A stretch of DNA of 10,148 nt from TMED27 sp963922705 (lineage in GTDB: Bacteria > Pseudomonadota > Alphaproteobacteria > Micavibrionales > Micavibrionaceae), in the NCBI GenBank assembly GCA_963922705.1, contig CAWUJS010000067.1, positions 1 to 10,148 of the forward strand, in the 5' to 3' direction. Shown here piece after piece: positions 1 to 6,460 of this stretch (positions are counted from its first letter, which is position 1; every line of letters begins with the position of its first letter). The notes under the pieces were generated by a model that saw only the letters and a program-made list of their open reading frames with translations, was not told where the DNA came from and ran no database searches. Position numbers and translations under genes: made by a program.

Positions 1-45
1 CAATCCAGATTGCCGCGTCAGGCCTTTGGCCTTCCTCGCAATGAC
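1..45 (-). repeat. Dispersed GTCATTGCGAGG-type palindromic repeat
   Basis: Read on the minus strand this begins GTCATTGCGAGGAAGG and ends in GCAATCTGGATTG at the window edge. It contains the small hairpin AGGCC-AAA-GGCCT. Elements with this GTCATTGCGAGG...GCAATC form recur between genes in many bacterial genomes, including alphaproteobacteria (recalled, not searched). The copy may continue beyond position 1. Confidence 0.6.
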
Positions 46-50
46 GAACT

Positions 51-119
51 GGGTTAGCTTTAGGGTTTCTTGTGATTACGCCGCTTTCGCGGGGATGATT
101 ATACAAAACAGGCTAACCC
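51..119 (-). repeat. Nested inverted repeat at the 3' end of nadK
   Basis: GGGTTAGC (51-58) pairs with GCTAACCC (112-119), which includes the nadK stop codon. Inside the loop lies CCGC-tttc-GCGG (81-92), read on the minus strand as CCGC-GAAA-GCGG. The hairpin could stop or stabilise the nadK transcript, but no T-tract follows on the minus strand, so a classical intrinsic terminator is not supported. The inner CCCCGCGAAAGCGG resembles a decayed repeat core. Confidence 0.4.
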
Positions 120-883
120 GAAAACCCCGCAAATTGCTCCCTGAAAATACGGTCGCCGAGGCTGTTACCATCATCAAATAAAAGCGTTTTGGTCACATCT
201 GTTGCTTCTTGAATAATAACCTCACGAACATCACGCACCTCGCGCGAATCGGCGGTCACACTAACAGGGCGTTCAATCGGCTTTAATATTTCCATAGTGA
301 TTTTCTTGTCATTACGCACGAGCGCACCGGGCCAGTGGCGCGGCCTGAAGGCTGAAATCGGGGTGATTGGCAAAATATTGGCCGTCAAAGGCAATATAGG
401 CCCGCCCGCCGAAGAATTATAAGCGGTACTGCCAACAGGTGTTGAAACCAAAACCCCATCGCAAACCAATTCTTCTAGCCGAACCACACCATTGAGTGAA
501 ATTTTGATCCGCGCAGAATTATGTGTTTCCCGCAAAATAGAAACCTCGTTAAAGGCAACGAGCTTATGCTCCTCCCCGTCTTTATCAATTGCATTCATTT
601 CAAGCGGATGAATAGTATAGCGGTTGGCTTGCTCGATCCGTTCATGAAGGTCTTCACGCTTGTAAGAATTTAATAGAAACCCGAGCGTTCCCAGATTCAT
701 CCCGAAAATAGGCGCTTGATAATCAGCAAATTCATGCAAAGCATGAAGCATAGTCCCATCGCCGCCCAAAACGCAAATGACTTGCGCTTTTTCCGGCTCC
801 ACATGCCCGTAAAGCCCTTTTAGCTCGGTTAAAGCTTGTTGAGCGCGGGGTTTATGTTTGGCCGCATAAAAAGAGATATCCAT
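113..883 (-). CDS. nadK: NAD kinase
   Basis: Cytoplasmic ATP-dependent NAD kinase that phosphorylates NAD+ to NADP+. The 256-residue length is typical of short bacterial NAD kinases. Visible motifs in order: GGDG at 40-43 (phosphate-binding loop), GMNLGTLGFL at 61-70, the FNE motif with N112-E113 (NAD binding), and DGVLVSTPVGSTAY at 143-156 followed by AGGP. The start ATG lies 3 nt after the pyrE stop with no convincing Shine-Dalgarno sequence of its own, so translation is probably coupled to pyrE. All key motifs are intact. The only odd point is the operon partner: pyrE-nadK is not a classical pairing, and here the upstream enzyme carries a DNA-binding domain. Confidence 0.95.
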   Translation of the reverse strand: MDISFYAAKHKPRAQQALTELKGLYGHVEPEKAQVICVLGGDGTMLHALHEFADYQAPIFGMNLGTLGFLLNSYKREDLHERIEQANRYTIHPLEMNAIDKDGEEHKLVAFNEVSILRETHNSARIKISLNGVVRLEELVCDGVLVSTPVGSTAYNSSAGGPILPLTANILPITPISAFRPRHWPGALVRNDKKITMEILKPIERPVSVTADSREVRDVREVIIQEATDVTKTLLFDDGNSLGDRIFREQFAGFSG

Positions 884-886
884 GTT

Positions 887-1792
887 TTATGCAATCCAAT
901 GCTCGGGATCATTCAGGAAAGATTCCACGGAAAGCAATGTTTCATCATCAAAATATTTGTTGGCTTTCGCCGCTTCCAAAACATCCCACCATGTCGCAAT
1001 AGCATGCAGCTTAACCCCCATTTGCTTCATATTCTTCTCGCTTTGTTTAAAAATTCCGTAATGGAACACAACAAATGTATGCAGCACTTGCGCCCCTGCA
1101 TCGCGCAGCGCATCAATAAAGATTTTTTTGGAGCCGCCATCTGTTTGAAGGTCTTCAACCAGAATCACTTTCGGTTTTCCTTTTTCAGCAAGATGCCCTT
1201 CAATTTGCGCCATACGCCCATAGCCTTTCGGCTCTTTACGTACATAAATCATAGGCTTTTCAAGACGTTCAGCAATGAAGGCACCGTAAGGGATTCCCGC
1301 CGTCTCGCCGCCTGCAACGCTGTCAATGTGATCAAATCCAACTTCATCGCTGAGGATTTGCGCACCACAATCCATTAATTTTTGCCGTGCATCAGGAAAA
1401 GAAATGAGCCGTCGGCAATCAATATAGACAGGGCTTTTCCGCCCGGATTTCAAAGTAAAAGGCTCTTTCGCATTAAACAGAACAGATTCGGTTTCAATCA
1501 AGATTTTAGCCGCATCCAAAGCCATTTCTTTGCGCGTAAGCGATGTAAATCTCTTTTTATCGCCGTCTTCAATCAGCGCGACCAGCTCACTCATTTGCGA
1601 ATCGGTCACGGCCAGAATTTTTGAAATACTTTCTGTCGAAGGCCAGCGGAGCTTTCCATCCGGGCTAACGCGCTTGCTTTTGTTAAAGGAAGTTGGGTCA
1701 AGCCCTGCAAGCCGTGCAAGACCGGACGGGGAGTAGCCATGCGCCTTGGCAAAGCGTTCAATCGCTATCCAGATATCATCGTGAGTCAACAT
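887..1792 (-). CDS. pyrE: Orotate phosphoribosyltransferase with N-terminal HTH domain
   Basis: Residues about 85-301 form a complete orotate phosphoribosyltransferase (orotate + PRPP to OMP + PPi, pyrimidine synthesis). Visible motifs: SGRKSPVYID (116-125), VAGGETAGIPYG (159-170), the catalytic loop RKEPKGYGRMAQIEG (185-199), and the PRPP loop VILVEDLQTDGGS (209-221) with acidic pair E213-D214. Residues 1-75 are extra and resemble the DNA-binding half of alphaproteobacterial S24/LexA-like repressors, with helices around 19-42 (YSPSGLARLAGLDPTSFNKS) and the WPSTESI segment at 50-56. No S24 protease domain is present. PyrE alone is usually about 210-230 residues, so the 301-residue length fits a true fusion. 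No internal stop or frame shift is visible at the junction. A palindrome lies 33 nt upstream of the start. Enzyme identity is firm; DNA binding is inferred from family likeness. Confidence 0.93.
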   Translation of the reverse strand: MLTHDDIWIAIERFAKAHGYSPSGLARLAGLDPTSFNKSKRVSPDGKLRWPSTESISKILAVTDSQMSELVALIEDGDKKRFTSLTRKEMALDAAKILIETESVLFNAKEPFTLKSGRKSPVYIDCRRLISFPDARQKLMDCGAQILSDEVGFDHIDSVAGGETAGIPYGAFIAERLEKPMIYVRKEPKGYGRMAQIEGHLAEKGKPKVILVEDLQTDGGSKKIFIDALRDAGAQVLHTFVVFHYGIFKQSEKNMKQMGVKLHAIATWWDVLEAAKANKYFDDETLLSVESFLNDPEHWIA

Positions 1793-1824
1793 AGTAGAAT
1801 AGTCCCATCAACCCATGAAAAGGT

Positions 1825-1846
1825 AAATAGGAAAATTATCCTATTT
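1825..1846. promoter_or_regulatory. 22-nt palindromic operator candidate, copy 1
   Basis: AAATAGGA and TCCTATTT form perfect 8-nt arms around a 6-nt centre. The site lies between the divergent HTH-pyrE gene and the phage-type operon, ending 5 nt before a TTGACA -35 box. A second site with the same half-sites and spacing lies at 6286-6307. Such symmetry suits a dimeric HTH repressor; the binding protein is not known. Confidence 0.6.
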
Positions 1847-1851
1847 TTATC

Positions 1852-1882
1852 TTGACAACGGATAAAGTTTATATCATATATA
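1852..1882 (+). promoter_or_regulatory. Promoter candidate for the head operon
   Basis: A consensus -35 box TTGACA (1852-1857) is followed after 17 nt by CATATA (1875-1880), or after 19 nt by TATATA (1877-1882). It reads into the gene starting at 1943. A lone TATAGGA half-site overlaps the -10 region, and the full palindrome lies just upstream, so repression by the same factor is plausible. Confidence 0.55.
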
Positions 1883-1942
1883 GGAACATAAAGTGAACAT
1901 TTGTTTTTAAAACAATACAAAAAAGAAGAAGGGATCGCACCA

Positions 1943-2395
1943 ATGAATCACGAAATATATTGCTCACAAACACAAACAGGGGATTTAGACTTTGCAGTAC
2001 CCGGTGCAACGTCCTTTGAAAATGCCGAAGAAGCTTTGTTCTGGTTTATCGCCGCGCAGGATGCAAAAAATGATGGGGCTAAATTTGTCGCAGGTGCCGG
2101 GCTGTATAAACGCCCTTGTGAGCCTGTTGATATTTTAAAGGTTTTGGATCGCCTCTATAGAAACCGCCGTTTGCAACGCGATCATTTGCTGGTTCTGCGT
2201 CATTATGGGCGTCGTCATATGGCACCAGACCGTTTTCGTCCAAGAGAGCAGCGTGCTTATCATTTATGGCGCGAAGCGCTGGATATGATTGAAGATGTCC
2301 TCATCGCAAAGGGCATTGTCAGGCGATCCAGCAAATTTGATATGCCAGCCTATATTTGTGAGCAGGAAAATGCGTCACGCGGGGTGATTGGGTGA
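1943..2395 (+). CDS. Conserved hypothetical protein, first gene of the phage-type operon
   Basis: 150-residue soluble protein of no family I can name with confidence. The start ATG at 1943 is preceded by AGAAGAAGGG (1924-1933); an upstream in-frame TTG at 1901 lacks a ribosome site. The first 30 residues are polar; the rest looks helical. Distinctive parts are FWFIAAQDA, a GLYKRPCEP stretch, and a basic, Arg-rich segment (LDRLYRNRRLQRDHLLVLRHYG) followed by a Trp-containing helix and KGIV. The basic helical core could bind nucleic acid. Its position upstream of the portal is where a small terminase or late-gene regulator often lies, but I see no diagnostic motif for either. No large terminase follows it. 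The gene ends at the TGA overlapping the next possible start. Confidence 0.8.
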   Translation: MNHEIYCSQTQTGDLDFAVPGATSFENAEEALFWFIAAQDAKNDGAKFVAGAGLYKRPCEPVDILKVLDRLYRNRRLQRDHLLVLRHYGRRHMAPDRFRPREQRAYHLWREALDMIEDVLIAKGIVRRSSKFDMPAYICEQENASRGVIG

Positions 2396-2424
2396 TGGAA
2401 TTCAGGAACACAAAACTCTTTAAC

Positions 2425-2511
2425 GTCATCCCCGCGTCCACACGCCAGTGTGGATTGAACAGCGGAAATCGAAAAAGCGAGCCGTGGGAATCGGCTCGCA
2501 AACGAAATGAC
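2425..2511. repeat. 87-bp palindromic element inside a reading frame
   Basis: The element starts with GTCATCCCCGCG and ends with AAACGAAATGAC, giving GTCAT/ATGAC inverted ends. It holds two perfect hairpins: TCCACAC-gcca-GTGTGGA (2437-2454) and GCGAGCCG-tgggaat-CGGCTCGC (2477-2499). Its 87-nt length is a multiple of three and it is open in the frame of the downstream gene. It resembles Rickettsia palindromic elements in behaviour, though I cannot assign it to a named family. Confidence 0.65.
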
Positions 2512-2949
2512 ATGAAGATTAAAGCATGGGTCGTCTTTTCCGGACAAACAGACTTGCCGTGGCTGAGAATCCTCAAAAAAGGATATCGCCATTGTTATAT
2601 TCTGCTGGATGATGGAAAGCATTGGATCACCGTTGATCCTCTCTCCAACTATACGGATATCAGCGTGCATGACATGCCTTTGAATTTTAATCTTTCGCTA
2701 TGGATGAAAAATCGTGGGCATATGATTGTCCCCGCCACAATTGAGCATCGCGACAAACAAGCCCCCTGGATGCCTTTTTCCTGTGTCGAGGCGGTTAAAC
2801 GCATTCTGGGCATTCATAACGCATTCATTTTTACGCCATGGCAGCTTTACCGCTATTTGCAAAAATATCGGCAAAAAGACAGGCAAAAAGAGTTGGCGGA
2901 AAAATCTTGTAAACAATCAATTAAAGGAGACTTCGCATGGGAAGCTTAA
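2512..2949 (+). CDS. Phage-associated permuted NlpC/P60-like protein
   Basis: 145 residues from the ATG at 2512. The N-terminal half has a KKGYRHCYILLDDG strand with His27, then WITVDPLS. The C-terminal half has PFSCVEAVKRILGI with Cys91, then FTPWQLYRYL. His before Cys, with the Cys opening a helix, fits circularly permuted papain-like (NlpC/P60-like) proteins; proteins of this look occur beside portal genes of alphaproteobacterial phages (from memory). A hydrolase or structural role is possible; catalysis is unproven. The tail is very basic (YRQKDRQKELAEK). The start is uncertain: an in-frame ATG at 2395 overlaps the previous stop (TGATG) and would be coupled to it, adding 39 residues mostly encoded by the palindromic element. 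The ATG at 2512 has no clear ribosome site. Confidence 0.75.
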   Translation: MKIKAWVVFSGQTDLPWLRILKKGYRHCYILLDDGKHWITVDPLSNYTDISVHDMPLNFNLSLWMKNRGHMIVPATIEHRDKQAPWMPFSCVEAVKRILGIHNAFIFTPWQLYRYLQKYRQKDRQKELAEKSCKQSIKGDFAWEA

Positions 2950-3209
2950 CATCCGGGCCAAAATTGCCCGCCCCACAGCCGCAACAGGTATTTGTCCCGC
3001 AGCCCAGCAGTGCACCATCAACGCCTGCACCTGCACAAACACCTTCAGAAACTGCACAAGAAGCGCAGCAGGAAACCGATACTGAAATTCGTCGTCAGAA
3101 TTTATTAGGGCGCGAACGCAGCCGTTTCGGAACCGTACAAACCAGTTTCAGAGGGCTATTGGGGCTGGCTGAAAATGCACCGCAACGCAAAACCCTGTTA
3201 GGAGAATAA
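2937..3209 (+). CDS. Small Pro/Ala-rich pre-portal phage protein
   Basis: 90-residue protein overlapping the previous gene by 13 nt, with AAAGGAGA before its ATG. Residues about 10-50 are low-complexity Pro/Gln/Ala/Thr and surely disordered. The C-terminus carries LLGRERSRFGTVQTSFRGLL and ends RKTLLGE. That arrangement (an R..LLG...GT..TS.RGLL motif and a terminal KTLLGE) is typical of a small protein encoded just before T7-like portals in alphaproteobacterial prophages, recalled rather than searched. Its role is not known to me; association with the portal or packaging machine is inferred from position. It ends one base before the portal ATG. Confidence 0.8.
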   Translation: MGSLTSGPKLPAPQPQQVFVPQPSSAPSTPAPAQTPSETAQEAQQETDTEIRRQNLLGRERSRFGTVQTSFRGLLGLAENAPQRKTLLGE

Positions 3210-3210
3210 G

Positions 3211-4773
3211 ATGAACAACGCTATAACATCAGATAATCAAGATGCGGTTCAGGATAAGCTCGCTTTTATCCTGAAACGCTTTGAAGCCGCGCATAATAAA
3301 CGCAAAAACTGGGAAAGCCTGTGGGAGGAATGCTATGATTATGCGCTTCCGCAGCGCGGCGGGTTTACCAATGCGCCCATCAGCGGACAAAGCCGCACCA
3401 CCGATATTTATGATGCCACCGCTATGGATGCCGCAGATCAGCTCGCTTCCAGCATCTTGGGTAATCTGACCCCAACATGGTCACAATGGTTTGGCCTGAA
3501 ACCGGGGCATGCGTTGAGCGATGAAGAAGCCAGCCGCCTTGCGCCATTATTAGAGCAAGCCGCAAAAACCATTCAGGGTCATTTTGATCGCTCTAATTTT
3601 GCTGTTGAAATCCATCAATGCTACCTTGATCTGGTTGTTGGCGGCACAGCAAGCCTCTCATTCGAAGAAACAGATCCGGGGAGTTTTTCCGCATTCCATT
3701 TCGCAGCAACACCGCTAACCCATCTTGTATTAGAAGAGGGAGAAAAGGGGTATCTCGATAATGCCTTTCGCCAGCTTATGCTGACGCAGGAACAAATCAC
3801 AGCGCGGTATCCCGATGCTGTGATGCCGCATGATGTGATCAAACGTGCTGCACAAAATCCGCAGGAACGTTTTAAAATTCTGGAATCGGTTCTTCCGCAA
3901 GGGTTGATCTATGAATATCATGCTATTCTCATGGAAGAAGCAGATCAGCCTTTGCTTTTATCCTCCGGCGCGTTTGCGCAAAATCCCGTGATATCCTTTC
4001 GCTGGCTCAAATCCCCCGGTGAGATTTATGGTAGATCCCCTGTGATGAAGGCTTTGCCGGATATCAAAACCGCCAATAAAGTGGTTGAGCTGATCCTTAA
4101 AAATGCATCAATCGCAGTAACGGGCATCTGGCAGGCTGATGATGATGGGGTGATGAACCCGGCTAATATTCAGCTCACACCGGGGAGTATTATTCCCAAA
4201 GCGATTGGCTCCAAAGGCTTACAAGCCCTTGATATGCCGGGGCGTTTTGATGTCTCGCAACTGGTGCTGGAAAGCTTGCAATCGCGTATTCGTCATGCGC
4301 TGCTGGCGGATCGTTTGCTGCCTGCAAATGCGCCCAAAAGAACCGCCACCGAAATACTTGAGCGTAGCGCAGAAATGGCGCTCATTCTGGGTGCAACATA
4401 TGGAAGGCTGCAATCCGAGCTTTTAACACCGCTGATCAAACGCGCTTTTTCCATCCTGAAGCGGCGCGGTGAGATACCCGATATTGATCTTGATGGGCGT
4501 TTTGTTGTGATCGATTACCGCTCGCCTTTGGCCACTAATCAGGGGCAGAAAAATGTCCAGAACACATTGAGCTGGATTTCATCTGTCCTGTCTATGGGGC
4601 CGGAAGCATCGGCATCAATCAACCTTCCTGAAGTCGCGCGTTATTTGGGGGATGCGATGGGTGTTCCTGCTGATTTGATCCGGCAGGATAGCGCGCAACT
4701 TGATTTGGGCAATATTGCACAAACGCTTCAAACACTCGAACAAACCATAAACCAAGAAGGAGAAACAGCATGA
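3211..4773 (+). CDS. Phage portal (head-tail connector) protein
   Basis: 520-residue T7-like portal of the 'head-to-tail connecting protein' family, which forms the ring through which DNA enters and leaves the capsid. The N-terminal signature is clear: KRKNWESLWEECYDYALPQR, then TTDIYDATAMDAADQLASSILGNLTP and WFGL. The central part includes GEIYGRSPVMKALPDIKTAN, and the C-terminal third has the RTATEILERSAE helix and LLTPLIKRAFSIL, all usual for this family. Length is normal and no break is seen. A TTAGGAG ribosome site precedes the ATG. The TGA stop overlaps the next ATG (ATGA), suggesting coupled translation. The large terminase that normally sits just upstream is absent. Confidence 0.93.
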   Translation: MNNAITSDNQDAVQDKLAFILKRFEAAHNKRKNWESLWEECYDYALPQRGGFTNAPISGQSRTTDIYDATAMDAADQLASSILGNLTPTWSQWFGLKPGHALSDEEASRLAPLLEQAAKTIQGHFDRSNFAVEIHQCYLDLVVGGTASLSFEETDPGSFSAFHFAATPLTHLVLEEGEKGYLDNAFRQLMLTQEQITARYPDAVMPHDVIKRAAQNPQERFKILESVLPQGLIYEYHAILMEEADQPLLLSSGAFAQNPVISFRWLKSPGEIYGRSPVMKALPDIKTANKVVELILKNASIAVTGIWQADDDGVMNPANIQLTPGSIIPKAIGSKGLQALDMPGRFDVSQLVLESLQSRIRHALLADRLLPANAPKRTATEILERSAEMALILGATYGRLQSELLTPLIKRAFSILKRRGEIPDIDLDGRFVVIDYRSPLATNQGQKNVQNTLSWISSVLSMGPEASASINLPEVARYLGDAMGVPADLIRQDSAQLDLGNIAQTLQTLEQTINQEGETA

Positions 4774-5075
4774 TAGATGACATTCTTGATTATCTAAAAC
4801 CAAAGGAGACACTGCCGATGAGCGCAGCAGAAAAAGGCTTAACTTATGCCGTTCCTGAACCCGGAAAAGTTGAAATGCGCGAGATCGAAAAAGCTTTTGC
4901 ACGCCTTTTTTCAACGGATGACGGGCAAAAAGTTCTGGCGCATTTGCAAGTGCTGACATTTCAGCGCGCATTAGGGCCGGGCGTTGCTGATGAACAGCTT
5001 CGCTATATCGAAGGCCAGCGCTCTATGGTGGCGACTATTTTGCGTCTCATCGATCGCGGCAAAAAACCGCAATAA
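4770..5075 (+). CDS. Bbp19-like phage protein
   Basis: 101 residues from the ATG that overlaps the portal stop, preceded by AAGGAGA. The core, EKAFARLFSTDDGQKVLAHLQ through LRYIEGQRSMVATILRLID, matches the pattern I know for the Bbp19-like phage domain (named from Bordetella phage BPP-1), a small helical protein found between portal and scaffold. Its exact function is unsettled. A second start is possible at 4818 (84 residues), itself preceded by AAAGGAGA with 9-nt spacing; the conserved part lies after both, so the sequence does not decide. Its position agrees with the BPP-1-type gene order of portal, Bbp19-like, scaffold, capsid. Confidence 0.82.
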   Translation: MIDDILDYLKPKETLPMSAAEKGLTYAVPEPGKVEMREIEKAFARLFSTDDGQKVLAHLQVLTFQRALGPGVADEQLRYIEGQRSMVATILRLIDRGKKPQ

Positions 5076-5119
5076 TTTTTATCAAATTTTTTAAAACACC
5101 TAATTAAGGAGAAAACAAA

Positions 5120-5785
5120 ATGACTAACCTTTTAATCGAAGATATTGACCCGGATATGCTGCACAAAATCATGCCGGAGAAATTTAAAAATCCGGAGACA
5201 GGTGCAATCCGCCTCGAAGCACTCATCAATTCATATGGCGAGTTAGAGCGAAAAATGTCCGAAAAGCCAATGCATACAGCGCCATCATCCTATCATGAAT
5301 ATAAAGTTAAATGCGATCACGGCATGTTCGGATCGGATGAGATGGTCAATCAACGCCTTCATTCTAAAGGCATGAGTGAAGAACAGGTGCAGGAAGTCTA
5401 TGACCTTGCTGCGGAAAAATTAATGCCACTCGTCAAGCAAATTGCCATCGATTTTTCTGCTGATCGCGAAGTTGAAAAGCTGATTAATCATTTTGGCGGG
5501 ACAGATCAATGGAAACAGGTCTCGCATCAGCTATTATCTTTTGGGCAAAGAAATCTGCCAGCCGATGTACTTGAAAATCTCGCAAGCTCTTTCGAAGGTG
5601 TTCTTGCGCTCCACCGCATGATGAAATCAGAAGAGCCGAGAATGAAAAAGGATTCAGCCAATCCCTCTGATCACAATGCGGAGGATATCCAATCCATGAT
5701 GCGCGACCCCAGATACTGGCGCGATAAAGATCCCGCTTTTGTGCGTCAAGTCACCGAAGGGTTTCAAAAAATCTATGGTGAATAG
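5120..5785 (+). CDS. Phage capsid assembly scaffolding protein
   Basis: 221-residue acidic, mostly helical protein placed between the portal and capsid genes, with AAGGAG before the ATG. The start (NLLIEDIDPDMLHKIMPEKF then ETGAIRLEALINSYGELERK) is of the kind seen in phage scaffold proteins that count full-length translation of the input sequence. The C-terminus has MMRDPRYWRDKDPAFVRQVTEGFQKIY, a recurrent ending of T7-like capsid assembly proteins that probably contacts the coat. It would guide procapsid formation and be lost from the mature head. Assignment rests on C-terminal motif, composition and position. The gene ends 15 nt from the convergent PilZ gene; I see no strong terminator between them. 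Confidence 0.83.
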   Translation: MTNLLIEDIDPDMLHKIMPEKFKNPETGAIRLEALINSYGELERKMSEKPMHTAPSSYHEYKVKCDHGMFGSDEMVNQRLHSKGMSEEQVQEVYDLAAEKLMPLVKQIAIDFSADREVEKLINHFGGTDQWKQVSHQLLSFGQRNLPADVLENLASSFEGVLALHRMMKSEEPRMKKDSANPSDHNAEDIQSMMRDPRYWRDKDPAFVRQVTEGFQKIYGE

Positions 5786-5800
5786 AATATAAATTATCTT

Positions 5801-6187
5801 TTAAACAAGCTGACTTTCTGCAAAGCGTGAAGAGACATAGTCGTCTACAACGCTTTGCAGCCCTTTACGAAAATTATTCGTTAATGGTGCAAATTCAAAA
5901 GCAACGCGATGCGTTGTTTTGCGAACAACACGTGCCTTATGTGACAAGCCGAGAACGTGACTGCTAAGTTTAAATTTAATCGTCATATAAACTGTATCAT
6001 TAACACCAAACTCGCGTGCATCGCCGTTAATCGCAATGCCGCCCATTGACCAGTTTTCAACCGGGTAAATTTGCCCATCAATGATTGCAACAGAGCTATC
6101 GCATGATCGCCGTGAGAAACGCCTGCGCGTCGCAAAATTTTGATTATTATTGTTAGCCTTTAATTTTTTAAAAAATTTGCCGAACAT
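5801..6187 (-). CDS. PilZ domain protein
   Basis: 128-residue single-domain PilZ protein. Family knowledge: PilZ domains bind cyclic di-GMP through an RxxxR motif and a [D/N]xSxxG motif. Both are visible, in RRRFSRR (residues 21-27) and N45-W-S47-M-G-G50. A basic, Asn-rich leader (residues 1-20) precedes the barrel, and the C-terminus (FRKGLQSVVDDYVSSRFAES) is helical. No membrane segment is seen. The start ATG has AGGGGA on the minus strand 6 nt away. The gene is reversed inside the phage head module, between scaffold and capsid, which is not a usual place for a host signalling gene. It could be a cargo gene, or evidence that host signalling now controls the module. Confidence 0.9.
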   Translation of the reverse strand: MFGKFFKKLKANNNNQNFATRRRFSRRSCDSSVAIIDGQIYPVENWSMGGIAINGDAREFGVNDTVYMTIKFKLSSHVLGLSHKARVVRKTTHRVAFEFAPLTNNFRKGLQSVVDDYVSSRFAESQLV

Positions 6188-6231
6188 CGTGATCCCCTGA
6201 ACATCTATGGTAGATTTATATTTTTTTATGC

Positions 6232-6261
6232 ATTCTACAAGGTAACATTAATTTAATGCAA
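6232..6261 (-). promoter_or_regulatory. Promoter candidate for the PilZ gene
   Basis: On the minus strand TTGCAT (6256-6261) and TAGAAT (6232-6237) are separated by 18 nt. They lie about 45 nt upstream of the PilZ start and about 25 nt from the operator-like palindrome. Confidence 0.45.
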
Positions 6262-6279
6262 ATTGTTGAAAAAAAAAGC

Positions 6280-6308
6280 TTGATTTAATAGGAATTATTT
6301 CCTATTAT
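6280..6308 (+). promoter_or_regulatory. Promoter candidate for the capsid gene
   Basis: TTGATT (6280-6285) and TATTAT (6303-6308) are separated by 17 nt and read toward the capsid gene, leaving a leader of roughly 145 nt. The 22-nt palindrome at 6286-6307 fills the spacer and overlaps the -10 box, so a bound protein would block polymerase. Confidence 0.55.
6286..6307. promoter_or_regulatory. 22-nt palindromic operator candidate, copy 2
   Basis: TAATAGGAA and TTCCTATTA form perfect 9-nt arms around TTAT. It shares AATAGGA-N6-TCCTATT with the site at 1825-1846, with identical total spacing although the six central bases differ. Conserved arms with free centre bases point to protein binding rather than to a copied repeat. 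Confidence 0.65.
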
Positions 6309-6460
6309 AAAATCATCAACACCACAATTGTATCTTTAGTAAACAGAGAACGCATGGCGCCTGTTTGCTCCCGTTAAAAGCCGTTTTAAACGATAACTCA
6401 ATTTTGAGGGCCGGGCCTCATGAAATCTCTATCCAACTCTCAACAAAAGGTATACAGAAT

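Noticed and set aside
51..119. Intrinsic terminator for nadK
   Set aside because: Pairing is present but the loop is 53 nt and no T-tract follows on the minus strand; kept only as an inverted repeat.
836..1736. Open plus-strand frames opposite pyrE
   Set aside because: They lie antisense to a strongly conserved enzyme, show no family features and lack ribosome sites; they are shadows of the pyrE frame.
1793..1900. Phage attachment site next to pyrE
   Set aside because: No tRNA, direct repeat or integrase is visible, so there is no support for an att core.
6365..6460. Upstream TTG start extending the capsid protein by 32 residues
   Set aside because: The ATG at 6461 has AAAAGG upstream and begins the family-typical N-terminus; the extra part looks like untranslated leader.
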